DNA of 36,192 bases from positions 1 through 36,192 of the forward strand of contig NZ_JACJTU010000063.1 of assembly GCF_014698835.1 (NCBI RefSeq), read 5' to 3'. The translations under genes were made by a program, and so were the position numbers. Numbering within the stretch: the stretch's first letter is position 1; each line of letters starts with the position of its first letter. This stretch comes from Nostoc paludosum FACHB-159 (GTDB lineage: Bacteria > Cyanobacteriota > Cyanobacteriia > Cyanobacteriales > Nostocaceae). The notes under the pieces are model-generated. The model searched no databases and had not been told where the DNA came from. It saw nothing but the letters and a program-made list of their open reading frames with translations. This document shows positions 16,232 through 24,158 of the stretch, one piece after another.

Positions 16232-17428
16232 CTACTCTGTACAGACGCGATTAATCGCGTCTTTTCCCACTCCCTCTAACATTCCCAAAATTTCTTGAGC
16301 AGCCCGATCGCACACGCCAATTTCTCCCAAATTCCGCTGCATTTCTTGATAATCTGCCAAAGTTTGCTGCCTGCGGATTGGATTGATTAGTAATTCCATA
16401 GCTGCTTGGATAATATTCTCTGGGGTAGCTTCCTCTTGTAAAAATTCTGGCACAATTGCCTTCATCGCTACCAAATTAGGTGGCGATGCAAATGTTATGG
16501 AACCTTCGAGGAATTTACGAGCTATCCAAGCAGTCATAGCATTTAGCCGATAAACTACAACTTGCGGCACGTTTAACAAAGCAAGTTCTAAGTTGACGGT
16601 ACCAGATTTGCTAATGGCTAAATCAGCAGCAGCAAAAACTTCCTTTTGTTGACCTGATAGAACTTTAGCCCGCAAACCGTAACGCTTAATTGCCTTCTCA
16701 ATTGGCTGTCTGTACATTTCCAGGGATAGGGGTATCCAAAAATGAACTTCGGGTAATTTAGCTTGAATAGTTTGGGCAGCTTCAAAAATGATTGGTAAAA
16801 GATATTTTAATTCTTGGCGGCGAGAGGCAGGGAGTAGAGCGATCGCGATTTGTTCTGGCGCAATCCCCAATGTTGCACGCGCCGCTTCCCGGCTAGGGGC
16901 ATCTTGCATCCGGTCAACTAAAGGATGCCCCACCCAACTCACCTCTGCTCCCTGCTGACGATAGTAACGGGCTTCTTCTGGAAAAATTGCTAATAGTTTG
17001 TCTGTGAAACCGACAATTCGGTTAGTTCTACGCAAATTCAATGACCAAGCCCATTCTTGGGGAGCAATGTAGTATACCACAGGCACATGTGGTAAATTTT
17101 GTTGCATGAAAGTGCCGATCCCCAAATTTGGACTCATGTAGTCAATCAGCACTACCAAGTCTGGTGGATTTTGTTTTAGGTAAGCGATGGCTCGTCGTTG
17201 CACCTGAAGAGTAGGCAAAACATAAGGTAGCCCCTCCAGAATACCCATTGAGCCAATACTACTAGTATTGCCCAATAGAGTTGCTCCAGACTCCTGCATT
17301 TTTTCGCCGCCCAGGGCCAAAATCTCCAATTCCAACCCCATCGCCACAGCTTGACGCTTGAGTGCTGTAATTAGCAGCGACCCTTGCAAATCGCCAGATA
17401 CTTCGCCAGTGCTGATAAATATCCGCAT
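16232..17428 (-). CDS. lpxB: Lipid-A-disaccharide synthase LpxB
   Basis: Transfers the 2,3-diacylglucosamine-1-phosphate unit from UDP to lipid X, forming the lipid A disaccharide, at the inner face of the membrane. The N-terminus MRIFISTGEVSGDLQGSLL is the classic LpxB opening. Other marks are YYIAPQEWAW, VGHPLVDRM, LLPASRRQELKYLLPI and the acceptor/nucleotide region SKSGTVNLELALLNVPQVVVY. The start at ATG 17428 places the GEVSGD motif correctly; a TTG four codons upstream is less likely. The product is about 398 residues. Its last residues (GKDAINRVCTE) are encoded by an interspersed palindrome, suggesting that repeat sequence replaced the original end. It follows lpxA after 156 bases of repeats. 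Confidence 0.93.
   Translation of the reverse strand: MRIFISTGEVSGDLQGSLLITALKRQAVAMGLELEILALGGEKMQESGATLLGNTSSIGSMGILEGLPYVLPTLQVQRRAIAYLKQNPPDLVVLIDYMSPNLGIGTFMQQNLPHVPVVYYIAPQEWAWSLNLRRTNRIVGFTDKLLAIFPEEARYYRQQGAEVSWVGHPLVDRMQDAPSREAARATLGIAPEQIAIALLPASRRQELKYLLPIIFEAAQTIQAKLPEVHFWIPLSLEMYRQPIEKAIKRYGLRAKVLSGQQKEVFAAADLAISKSGTVNLELALLNVPQVVVYRLNAMTAWIARKFLEGSITFASPPNLVAMKAIVPEFLQEEATPENIIQAAMELLINPIRRQQTLADYQEMQRNLGEIGVCDRAAQEILGMLEGVGKDAINRVCTE
16243..16262. repeat. Perfect 20-bp palindrome at the 3' end of lpxB
   Basis: AGACGCGATTAATCGCGTCT reads identically on both strands. It provides the last codons of lpxB. The AGACG outer part is shared with the palindromes at 4650-4674 and 6647-6676. 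Confidence 0.85.
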
Positions 17429-17450
17429 TTGATAATTCAAGTTTTAAAAG

Positions 17451-17588
17451 TGAGGAGTTAGAAGTTCAGAGTGAAGAATTATAAAGTGAGGAGTTAAAAG
17501 TTCAGAGTGAGGAGTTAGCAGAGAAAAAATTCATTTATCAACTCATAACTCCTAACTGATAACTCCTAACTCCTAACTTCTAACTCAC
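17451..17588. repeat. GAGGAGTTA / TAACTCCT repeats forming an inverted pair
   Basis: Iterated GAGGAGTTA(A/G)AAGTTCAGAGT units (17451-17519) face iterated AACTCCTAAC units (17541-17588) in opposite orientation. GAGTTAGAAGTT (17455-17466) and AACTTCTAACTC (17575-17586) are exact complements and could fold the lpxA-lpxB spacer into a large hairpin. Confidence 0.75.
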
Positions 17589-18403
17589 GATTCATCACTT
17601 GCGCCTTTTTTTGCCTTTCCAGGAATCAACCCACGTCTTCCCGGCATCTGAGAAAGTAGTAAAAAGCGCCTCAAATGCTGCAACTCTTCAGTATCCCCTA
17701 ACAATTCCAGCTGTTCCAAGGCATCCTTAAAGGATAAATCAGAGCGGTAGAGAATGCGGAAGGCTTTTTTGAGCATTTGTAAATCTGCTGCGTCCATGCC
17801 AGACCGCTTGAGTCCTACAAGGTTGAGGGTTCGCACTCGTGCCGGATTTCCCTCCACCAGCATATATGGAGCTACATCTCTGTCAATACGTGCCATACCA
17901 CCGACCATTGCTTGTCTGCCAATATGCACAAACTGATGGACGCCTAAAACCCCACTCAGCCTTGCACGTGACTCTATATGCACATGACCCGCCAACGCCA
18001 CAGAGTTGGCAATCACTACTTGGTCTTCAATGACACAGTTATGAGCCACATGGACATAAGCCATGAGCAGATTGCCATCACCAATCACTGTCGCTTCACC
18101 GGCACCAGTGGCGCGGTTAATGGTCACATACTCGCGAATCAAGTTGTTATCACCAATTTTGACCCAGGTTGGTTCTCCCACGAACTTGAGATCCTGGGGT
18201 TCCATACCGATGGCTGCTCCGGTAAAAATTTGATTTCCCGCCCCAATTTCACAAGGCCCCTCAAGCACTACATGAGCGCCAATAATTGTTTCAGGGCCGA
18301 CTTTGACATGCGCTCCAATCACAGCATAGGCACCGACTTGCACTGTATGGTGGAGTTCCGATTTGGGATGAACTACAGCAGTTGGATGAATAAGCGTTTT
18401 CAA
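17585..18403 (-). CDS. lpxA: UDP-N-acetylglucosamine acyltransferase LpxA
   Basis: First enzyme of lipid A synthesis; transfers a 3-hydroxyacyl chain from acyl carrier protein to O-3 of UDP-GlcNAc. The 272-residue product is a left-handed beta-helix built from hexapeptide repeats (VHPKSELHHTVQVGAYAVIGA and onward) with a C-terminal helical domain. The catalytic histidine lies in MAYVHVAHNCVIED, matching the family motif. The sequence IHPTAVVHP is the usual LpxA start. The C-terminus is basic (PGKAKKGASDES). It lies between fabZ and lpxB, the common cyanobacterial order. Confidence 0.94.
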   Translation of the reverse strand: MKTLIHPTAVVHPKSELHHTVQVGAYAVIGAHVKVGPETIIGAHVVLEGPCEIGAGNQIFTGAAIGMEPQDLKFVGEPTWVKIGDNNLIREYVTINRATGAGEATVIGDGNLLMAYVHVAHNCVIEDQVVIANSVALAGHVHIESRARLSGVLGVHQFVHIGRQAMVGGMARIDRDVAPYMLVEGNPARVRTLNLVGLKRSGMDAADLQMLKKAFRILYRSDLSFKDALEQLELLGDTEELQHLRRFLLLSQMPGRRGLIPGKAKKGASDES

Positions 18404-18712
18404 GGGTGAATCTCCAGAACTGTCTTAATAAGCCAGCGCGAACGGGGGTTTATCAGGTAGTGCCTTGCTCTAATTACAGAGTTGTAGCGACTGCTGTTCC
18501 ATTGAGGCGACTGGCGTTGCTGAGCGTGAGTGTTTCAGTGAACGAAAGTGTCGGGCAAGCAAGTTGAGTGTGTTCGCGTAGCGTCTCGTTAGAGAGGGAG
18601 GCAAAAATCAAGAAATTATAAGATGCTGTTGTGGATTTTTTTTTTAACTGTTATCCTTGTCAGGATTCAGTAGGGCAGTTCACGGCTGTGCCCACACCAC
18701 GAAAGCAAACTT
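18404..18712. other. Repeat-bearing spacer between fabZ and lpxA
   Basis: 309 bases without a gene. It contains GTTCGCGTAGCGTCTCGTTAG (18571-18591), of the same GTAGCGTCTCG type as the repeat block inside bamA, plus several GGCGACTGGCGTTGCTGAGCG-like words (18506-18530) and a run of ten T's near 18635. No terminator or promoter is clear. Confidence 0.6.
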
Positions 18713-19243
18713 TTAGTTAACTAAAGAAAACATCAATTCGCCTTCACAAGCGAGTTGACCGTCAACTTCGGCAATACCTTGCATTTTACCGAAACGACGT
18801 TGTTTTACCCATAACAGTTCCACTGTCATTACTAGTTGATCTCCCGGTACGACTTGCCGACGAAAGCGAACTTTATCGATACCAGCGAAAACGAACAGTC
18901 CACCTTCAACCTGAGACATTTGAGTTAAGACAATGCCTCCGACTTGTGCCATTGCTTCGACAATTAGCACTCCTGGCATCAGTGGTCGTCCGGGAAAATG
19001 ACCTTGGAAACAGGGTTCGTTAACTGTGACATTTTTAATGCCAACAGCTTTTTTACCTGGGGTGTAGTCAATGATTTTGTCTATAAGTAAAAATGGGTAA
19101 CGGTGGGGTAACAGTTGCTGAATTTCTTCAGATGTGAAAGTTGTTTTAATCTCAGATGTGATTGTAGTCTCATTTGTGCCCTGTTGTTCGGTAGATACAG
19201 GTGTAGTGCGATCGCTGCTATTCACTTCGGTAAGGATTGACAT
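18713..19243 (-). CDS. fabZ: 3-hydroxyacyl-ACP dehydratase FabZ
   Basis: Hot-dog-fold dehydratase acting on 3-hydroxyacyl-ACP in type II fatty acid synthesis. Family marks are LLPHRYPFLLIDKI, the active-site histidine in GHFPGRPLMPGVL and the catalytic glutamate in VEAMAQVGG. FVFAGIDKVRFRRQVVPGDQL is also typical. The first 30 or so residues (Ser/Thr-rich, SILTEVNSSDRTTPVST) are an extension beyond the core. It competes with LpxA for 3-hydroxyacyl-ACP, which explains its place in the lpx cluster. 176 residues; start ATG 19243. Confidence 0.95.
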   Translation of the reverse strand: MSILTEVNSSDRTTPVSTEQQGTNETTITSEIKTTFTSEEIQQLLPHRYPFLLIDKIIDYTPGKKAVGIKNVTVNEPCFQGHFPGRPLMPGVLIVEAMAQVGGIVLTQMSQVEGGLFVFAGIDKVRFRRQVVPGDQLVMTVELLWVKQRRFGKMQGIAEVDGQLACEGELMFSLVN

Positions 19244-19397
19244 TAGCCGTGTAGTTTATTGTTATCTGGTAATTAAGTAGGCGTACATTGAAACCTTTAT
19301 AAATCTGCGATTTTCAGCTTTAATCAGAAATCTGTCTGAAAAAGTGACGCTCCTACGTCGCTAACAGATGTCTTACGACAAGCCGTCCTTTGAGCGT

Positions 19398-20300
19398 CTA
19401 CGCCGGTAATCCTTCGGAGAACCCAAAAGCTAGCCCAGGCTCTGACTTTTCGTAAAATCCCAAATCTAAAATTTTCTGAGCCAGTTGAATGTGTAAATTG
19501 TGGCTGGCTTTGTACGCTAAGAAATGAGCAACAGGAAAATTTCCTAGTAAACTCAAATCTCCTACTAAATCCAAGATTTTATGACGGACTGGCTCATTTG
19601 CAAATCTTAATGGTGGATTTAACCACCCTTCGGGCCCACAAACTAGCGCATTATCCAAACTACCACCTTTAATTAACCCTGTTTTTTGTAAATGTTCAAT
19701 TTGATGCAGTAAACCAAAAGTGCGAGCAGGAGCAATCTCCGCAGCAAAGCTAGCTGAAGCATCTCCTAGTTCAGCCGTTGGCGACCAACTATGCCATTGG
19801 TTGCCAATGGCAGGCAGGTCAAAATCTATACCGTAACTAAAACGGATTTCGGAGGCTGGGAGGGCACATACAAAGGCATCTTCTTGATAAACCCATATTG
19901 GTTCTTTAATAGCGAAGGGTTCACGATTATCAATCGTTTGTGATACCAAACCAACTTGGGCAATGTTAGCTGTCCAGACCTTTGCCGAACCATCCAAAAG
20001 TGGCACTTCTGGCCCATCAATTTCAATGCGGGCATTATCTACACCCATACTCGAAAGCGCTGCCAACAAATGTTCTACTGTACGAACGTATACCTCTCCC
20101 TTGCCCAATTGAGTTGAAAGAACAGTGTGATTCACTGCTGCTACTTGGGCTGGAATGATTGGCATATCAGGCAAATCTACCCTAACAAAGTAGCGTCCAT
20201 TACTGTGTTCAGCAGGTAATATCCGCACTTGTGTAGTCACACCGCTATGCAGTCCCACTCCAGTTTGGGCGATGGGGGCTGCTAGAGTGTGCTGTTGCAT
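19398..20300 (-). CDS. lpxC: UDP-3-O-acyl-N-acetylglucosamine deacetylase LpxC
   Basis: Zinc hydrolase for the committed step of lipid A synthesis. The metal and catalytic residues are visible: VRTVEHLLAAL (general base Glu and zinc His), VRHKILDLVGDL (zinc His and Asp of the HxxxD motif) and the later His in YKASHNLH. The opening QQHTLAAPIAQTGVGLHSG is the family N-terminus (TGVGLHSG). I start at ATG 20300, giving 300 residues; the frame is open to an ATG at 20381, but those 27 residues show no family similarity. The last residues (FSEGLPA) run into a GCGTCTACGCCGG-type repeat. It follows bamA by about 210 bases and precedes fabZ by 154. Confidence 0.93.
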   Translation of the reverse strand: MQQHTLAAPIAQTGVGLHSGVTTQVRILPAEHSNGRYFVRVDLPDMPIIPAQVAAVNHTVLSTQLGKGEVYVRTVEHLLAALSSMGVDNARIEIDGPEVPLLDGSAKVWTANIAQVGLVSQTIDNREPFAIKEPIWVYQEDAFVCALPASEIRFSYGIDFDLPAIGNQWHSWSPTAELGDASASFAAEIAPARTFGLLHQIEHLQKTGLIKGGSLDNALVCGPEGWLNPPLRFANEPVRHKILDLVGDLSLLGNFPVAHFLAYKASHNLHIQLAQKILDLGFYEKSEPGLAFGFSEGLPA

Positions 20301-20509
20301 ATCCGAAAAATTAATATATTTCGTTGAGTATCGTTCATAGTCTGTTTTGGTAAAACCCTGATATTCCCTCAAAATTGTCATTAATCCCTTTATCGGAACA
20401 GTATTGAGGCAAACGTCAAAATTAGCAAGCTAATCTCGAAAGAGAATTGTCATTTGTCAGTTGTGGTTTGTATTCACCAATGACTAATGACTGATGACTA
20501 ATGGCTAAA

Positions 20510-23155
20510 TTAAAACCTTTCGCCAATACCGAAATTAATCCGGCTATCACCATCATCATTGATACCGTAGTCAATACGAATTGGCCCCAAGGGAGACTGG
20601 ACGCGAACGCCGACACCATAACCGTAGCCAGTGCCGTTTTTGTTAAGTATTTCAGCCGGTCTGGTTGTGGTTCCCAAGTCACTACCAATATCAAAAAATA
20701 GCGCGCCACTAACTACTGAAAAAACTGGAAACCGATACTCAACTGATGCTTGTACATAACTGCGTCCACTGCTTAATGCTCCTTCTTCGTAACCCCGAAC
20801 CGAGTTGCTACCGCCAATGGTAAAGGCTTCGTAGGGGGGCAAGTCGCCAAGGACAGTTCCTGCTTGCAGGTTAAATGCTAAGGTTTGTGCCCCTTTGCTG
20901 AGGCGAATTAATTGTACTGGGAAATATTGACTGTAGCTACCACGTAATCTGGTAAGTAAAATATTACCTTGTCCTATAGGTACTGACTGATCGATCCCAA
21001 AACGGAGATAAGAACCGCTAGTGGGTTGGAGGGGATTATTGCGAAGATCTCGCTGTGCTCCTAGCTGTAACAGTAATAAATCATCTTGACCCGTACCAGA
21101 GAAGCTGAGTGGAACTTCTTCTGAACTTATGCGATTACCATTATCGTCAAATAACCCTCCTGTTTTTCTTTCGTTCCCATCAGCATCTTCAGTGGTAACT
21201 CGTTGATACTGTAAACCGGCTGAAGCAGTCCACACTGAACTTTTGTAAGGATTGGAGGATAGGGGACGGGTAAAAGTGACACCACCACCTAGACGGACAA
21301 CACGGGGTCGATCTTGAGCTTCTGTATCTGTGGGATTTTCCGGATTAAACGTCCTAATCTCTTGATCTTGGCCATCAAAAATTAATGAAATGGAACTGCG
21401 GCGAAAAAGATTAGTTGTGTAAGAAGTGCGGTAAGGATCTCCAGCAATCCAGGGATCGGTAAACCGCAGGTCAAACAGTAGTTCTCTTTCTCCTACCTGT
21501 ACTTCTGCTCCCAATTTTTGGTTTCTGCCATTCAGGTTCTGCTGTTGATAGCTGACTGTACCAAAAAGTCCGCTAGCAGAACTAATCCCTGCCCCTGCCG
21601 CAATAGAACCGCTGCTACGTTCAGCCACATTCACTACTACATCTACCTTGCTGGGGTCAGTACCAGGGTCAAGGGAAACATTCACATCCTCAAACAGTCC
21701 TAGCCCATACACGCGCTGTAAGTCTCTTTGGACTGTATTGCGGTTGAATACCTGTCCTGGCTTTAATTCGACTTCCCGTGTAATGATGTATTCTTGGGTG
21801 CGTCCTCGAATTGGCTGTCCTTTTTCGTCTGTTTCCTGACCATCTTTATTGCGGAACCGGACTCGGATGTTTTCCACTACCCCTTCTGCTACTTGTAAGG
21901 TAACAACTCCGTTTTCAGAGACTTGAGGCGCTCCAATGACGTTGGCTAGTACGTAACCTTGATCTTGATACCGCTTGTTTAACTGCTTGATTCCTTCCTG
22001 CAAGTCACGCAGGTTCAATATTTTACCATACTGTTCGCGAAATACTTCATCCACAGTGGTAGGTGGTAGTACCGAGGGAACACCAGTGCCAGGATTAGCT
22101 TCCACTTGTACCTTACTTAAAACGGGGTTTGGCTGTACGACAAAGCTTACTCTTACTCCCAAGGGGGTGTCTTCTGGCGCTGCTTGAACATTTGAAAAGA
22201 AGCCAGTACCAAAGATGGCATTAATATCTTCTTGCAGTTGGCTGCGGGTTGTGGTTCGTCCTGGTTGGGTACGAATGACTCTGTAAACTTGTTCTTCGAG
22301 TTCTGGTGCTAGTTGCCCAGTTTGGGATCTAACGACTACTTCCGAGACCAGTACGCGGGGATCGGTGGCTTCTGGAGGTGCTTGAGGTTGTGTATTTTCA
22401 GGAGTAGTACCTGGGGTTGGCGCTGTGCCAGGTTGTGTATTTTGCGGTGTAGTGCTTGGGGCGGGGGCTGGTGTTCTTTGTTGACTATCTGGAAGTGGGA
22501 TGTCGGGAGTGGAAGATGGCTGTTGAGTATCTTCAGGAGTTGTGGGTAATACAGGTTCTGTTGCAGGGGGATTAACATTCTCTGGGACTGGAGTAGTCTC
22601 AGGAGTTGGCAAAGGCGTTGGTTGTTGAATATCTGGAGGGGGAATGTCTGGAGCAGGAGATGGCTGTTGAGCAATACTGGTATTACTTTGAGGGGTTTGT
22701 GCCGTTGTTGCTGTTGTGGAGGTTGGCACTATTATCTCTGGTGTGGCGTAGACGCGGAGCGGTGAGGAGGTCGCAGTCTTCTTTACGAGACGCTGCGCGT
22801 TGGCAAAGCCTCTCGTAGAGAAGGCGGTTTCCGTCGATTGCGTTAGCGCAGCGTTAGCGACGTTAGGAGCGTCACCTCCGAACCCGTTCGGCGAAGCCGT
22901 TCTCGAAGAGTAGGGATTGTCGTCAGAAATCGCTTTTGTTTTTTTACCAGGGAAAACTGCCACAACACGAGACTCTAGATGCTCGTTATTAGATTGAGTT
23001 TGACCAGTGTCTTTTTCTAGCTGCTGATTAGTTTCCAGTGTCAAAACTTCTGTTGTCTGTTTTGAACTGTTGGCGGTTTGTGCATTTGCACTGGGTGAGC
23101 CGCCCAAAGGCGCTGCAATTGCTACTGCTGTCAGCAATACTGGATATAAACGCAT
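20510..23155 (-). CDS. bamA: Outer-membrane assembly protein BamA/Omp85 with repeat-built N-terminal segment
   Basis: Beta-barrel insertase of the outer membrane, related to chloroplast Toc75. Order of parts: signal peptide (residues 1-26, ending PSANA), a polar segment, a repeat-encoded stretch (about 81-138), a long Pro/Gln/Thr-rich linker (about 145-270), POTRA domains starting near DPRVLVSEVVVRSQTG (cyanobacterial members have three), and a 16-stranded barrel from about residue 515 to the terminal Phe (RINFGIGERF). The barrel carries the conserved NSVRGYEEGALSSGRSYVQ loop (VRGY motif). At 881 residues it is long for the family because of the linker. The repeat-encoded stretch is discussed separately. 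It precedes lpxC and follows purC, a common cyanobacterial order. Confidence 0.93.
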   Translation of the reverse strand: MRLYPVLLTAVAIAAPLGGSPSANAQTANSSKQTTEVLTLETNQQLEKDTGQTQSNNEHLESRVVAVFPGKKTKAISDDNPYSSRTASPNGFGGDAPNVANAALTQSTETAFSTRGFANAQRLVKKTATSSPLRVYATPEIIVPTSTTATTAQTPQSNTSIAQQPSPAPDIPPPDIQQPTPLPTPETTPVPENVNPPATEPVLPTTPEDTQQPSSTPDIPLPDSQQRTPAPAPSTTPQNTQPGTAPTPGTTPENTQPQAPPEATDPRVLVSEVVVRSQTGQLAPELEEQVYRVIRTQPGRTTTRSQLQEDINAIFGTGFFSNVQAAPEDTPLGVRVSFVVQPNPVLSKVQVEANPGTGVPSVLPPTTVDEVFREQYGKILNLRDLQEGIKQLNKRYQDQGYVLANVIGAPQVSENGVVTLQVAEGVVENIRVRFRNKDGQETDEKGQPIRGRTQEYIITREVELKPGQVFNRNTVQRDLQRVYGLGLFEDVNVSLDPGTDPSKVDVVVNVAERSSGSIAAGAGISSASGLFGTVSYQQQNLNGRNQKLGAEVQVGERELLFDLRFTDPWIAGDPYRTSYTTNLFRRSSISLIFDGQDQEIRTFNPENPTDTEAQDRPRVVRLGGGVTFTRPLSSNPYKSSVWTASAGLQYQRVTTEDADGNERKTGGLFDDNGNRISSEEVPLSFSGTGQDDLLLLQLGAQRDLRNNPLQPTSGSYLRFGIDQSVPIGQGNILLTRLRGSYSQYFPVQLIRLSKGAQTLAFNLQAGTVLGDLPPYEAFTIGGSNSVRGYEEGALSSGRSYVQASVEYRFPVFSVVSGALFFDIGSDLGTTTRPAEILNKNGTGYGYGVGVRVQSPLGPIRIDYGINDDGDSRINFGIGERF
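22742..22915. repeat. Compound interspersed repeat inside the bamA reading frame
   Basis: These 174 bases consist of known-looking Nostocales repeat words, including CGGCGAAGCCG, GTTAGCGCAGCGTTAGCG, TACGAGACGCTGCGCG and CTCTCGTAGAGAAGG, several of them palindromic. They are translated in frame as about 58 residues (for example SSRTASPNGFGG and TAFSTRGFANAQRL). They differ in base composition from the flanking bamA sequence. Confidence 0.85.
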
Positions 23156-23232
23156 TTTACTTATGATTCCTCTTCACAACCACACACACCATCACGAATT
23201 AGTCATTAGTCATTGGGCAAACAAGGCATCAG

Positions 23233-23350
23233 GGAGCCAGTGAGGTCTTGGGGGTTTCCCCCATAAGCAACTGGCGTGTCTCCTCAAGTGGAGGAGGCAG
23301 TGACGGGTACTCAGGGGTTTCACCCATCAGCAACTGCCGTCAAGTGGCGT
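23233..23350. repeat. Dispersed repeat, copy 2 (related to 5574-5660)
   Basis: Lies between purC and bamA. It contains CTTGGGGGTTTCCCCCAT (23247-23264) and AACTGCCGTCAAGTGGCGT (23332-23350) exactly as in copy 1, plus an internal partial duplication of the GGGGTTTC.CCCAT.AGCAACTG unit. Confidence 0.8.
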
Positions 23351-23420
23351 CATTAGGCATTGGTTCTTCACAAAAGACAAATGACAATCCACATGAGTTT
23401 AATAGATTTTTCCCAATTTT

Positions 23421-24158
23421 TTAATTATTACTATCTACTGCTTTTAGTACTCGCTGTAAAACCTCCTGGTAGGCATCCTCTACATTTCCTAAATCGCGAC
23501 GAAAGCGGTCTTTGTCTAGTACACGCCGATTTGAGTCTTCTTCTGCGCTATCCCACAAACGGCAGGTGTCGGGGCTAATTTCGTCTGCCAAGAGCAACTG
23601 CTGTTGTGAGTCCAAACCAAATTCTAGTTTGAAGTCTACTAGGGTAATGCTGCACCGCTGCCAAAAGCCACCGAGAAAATCGTTGATTTGCAATGCTAGA
23701 TGTGTAATTGCATCCACTTGTTCCGGCGTGGCTAACTCTAGCAGGTACAGGCGATCGCGTGTCAACAAAGGATCTCCTAATTGGTCGTTTTTGTAATAAA
23801 ACTCAACTAAAGGCTGTTTCAGAATTGTACCCACTGGTAAACCTGTTTGCTGACACAGGCTGCCGGCGGCAATATTTCTAATCACTACTTCTAAAGGCAA
23901 AATCTTTACTGCTCTCACCCGCATCTGATTAGGGGCAGGGCTGTCGATAAAGTGAGTCTTTATACCATTTACCTCCAACTGTTTAAACAGCTGGCTGGAA
24001 ATGCGGCAATTAATTTCTCCTTTTCCTTGAATACTGCCACGCTTTTGAGCGTTAAACGCAGTGGCATCATCCTTAAAATCAGCCAACAAGATTTCCGGAT
24101 CGTCCGTTGCATAGAGAATTTTCGCTTTGCCTTCGTATAGCTTGGAATTAACAGACAT
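23421..24158 (-). CDS. purC: SAICAR synthetase PurC
   Basis: Purine synthesis enzyme joining aspartate to CAIR with ATP. The 245-residue product has the family opening KLYEGKAKILYAT, the ATP-site sequence FKDDATAFNAQKRG, the segment MRVRAVKILPLEVVIRNIAAGS, and LVDFKLEFGLD followed by LADEISPDTCRLWD, all standard PurC motifs. The length is typical. It lies upstream of bamA in the same direction, separated by repeats, as in other cyanobacteria; no functional tie to the envelope genes is needed to explain this. Confidence 0.96.
   Translation of the reverse strand: MSVNSKLYEGKAKILYATDDPEILLADFKDDATAFNAQKRGSIQGKGEINCRISSQLFKQLEVNGIKTHFIDSPAPNQMRVRAVKILPLEVVIRNIAAGSLCQQTGLPVGTILKQPLVEFYYKNDQLGDPLLTRDRLYLLELATPEQVDAITHLALQINDFLGGFWQRCSITLVDFKLEFGLDSQQQLLLADEISPDTCRLWDSAEEDSNRRVLDKDRFRRDLGNVEDAYQEVLQRVLKAVDSNN

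Noticed and set aside
22336..22674. 112-codon frame on the minus strand within bamA
   Set aside because: It is an overlapping phase of the Pro/Gln-rich bamA linker; its Leu/Gln bias arises from the repeat-rich linker codons.
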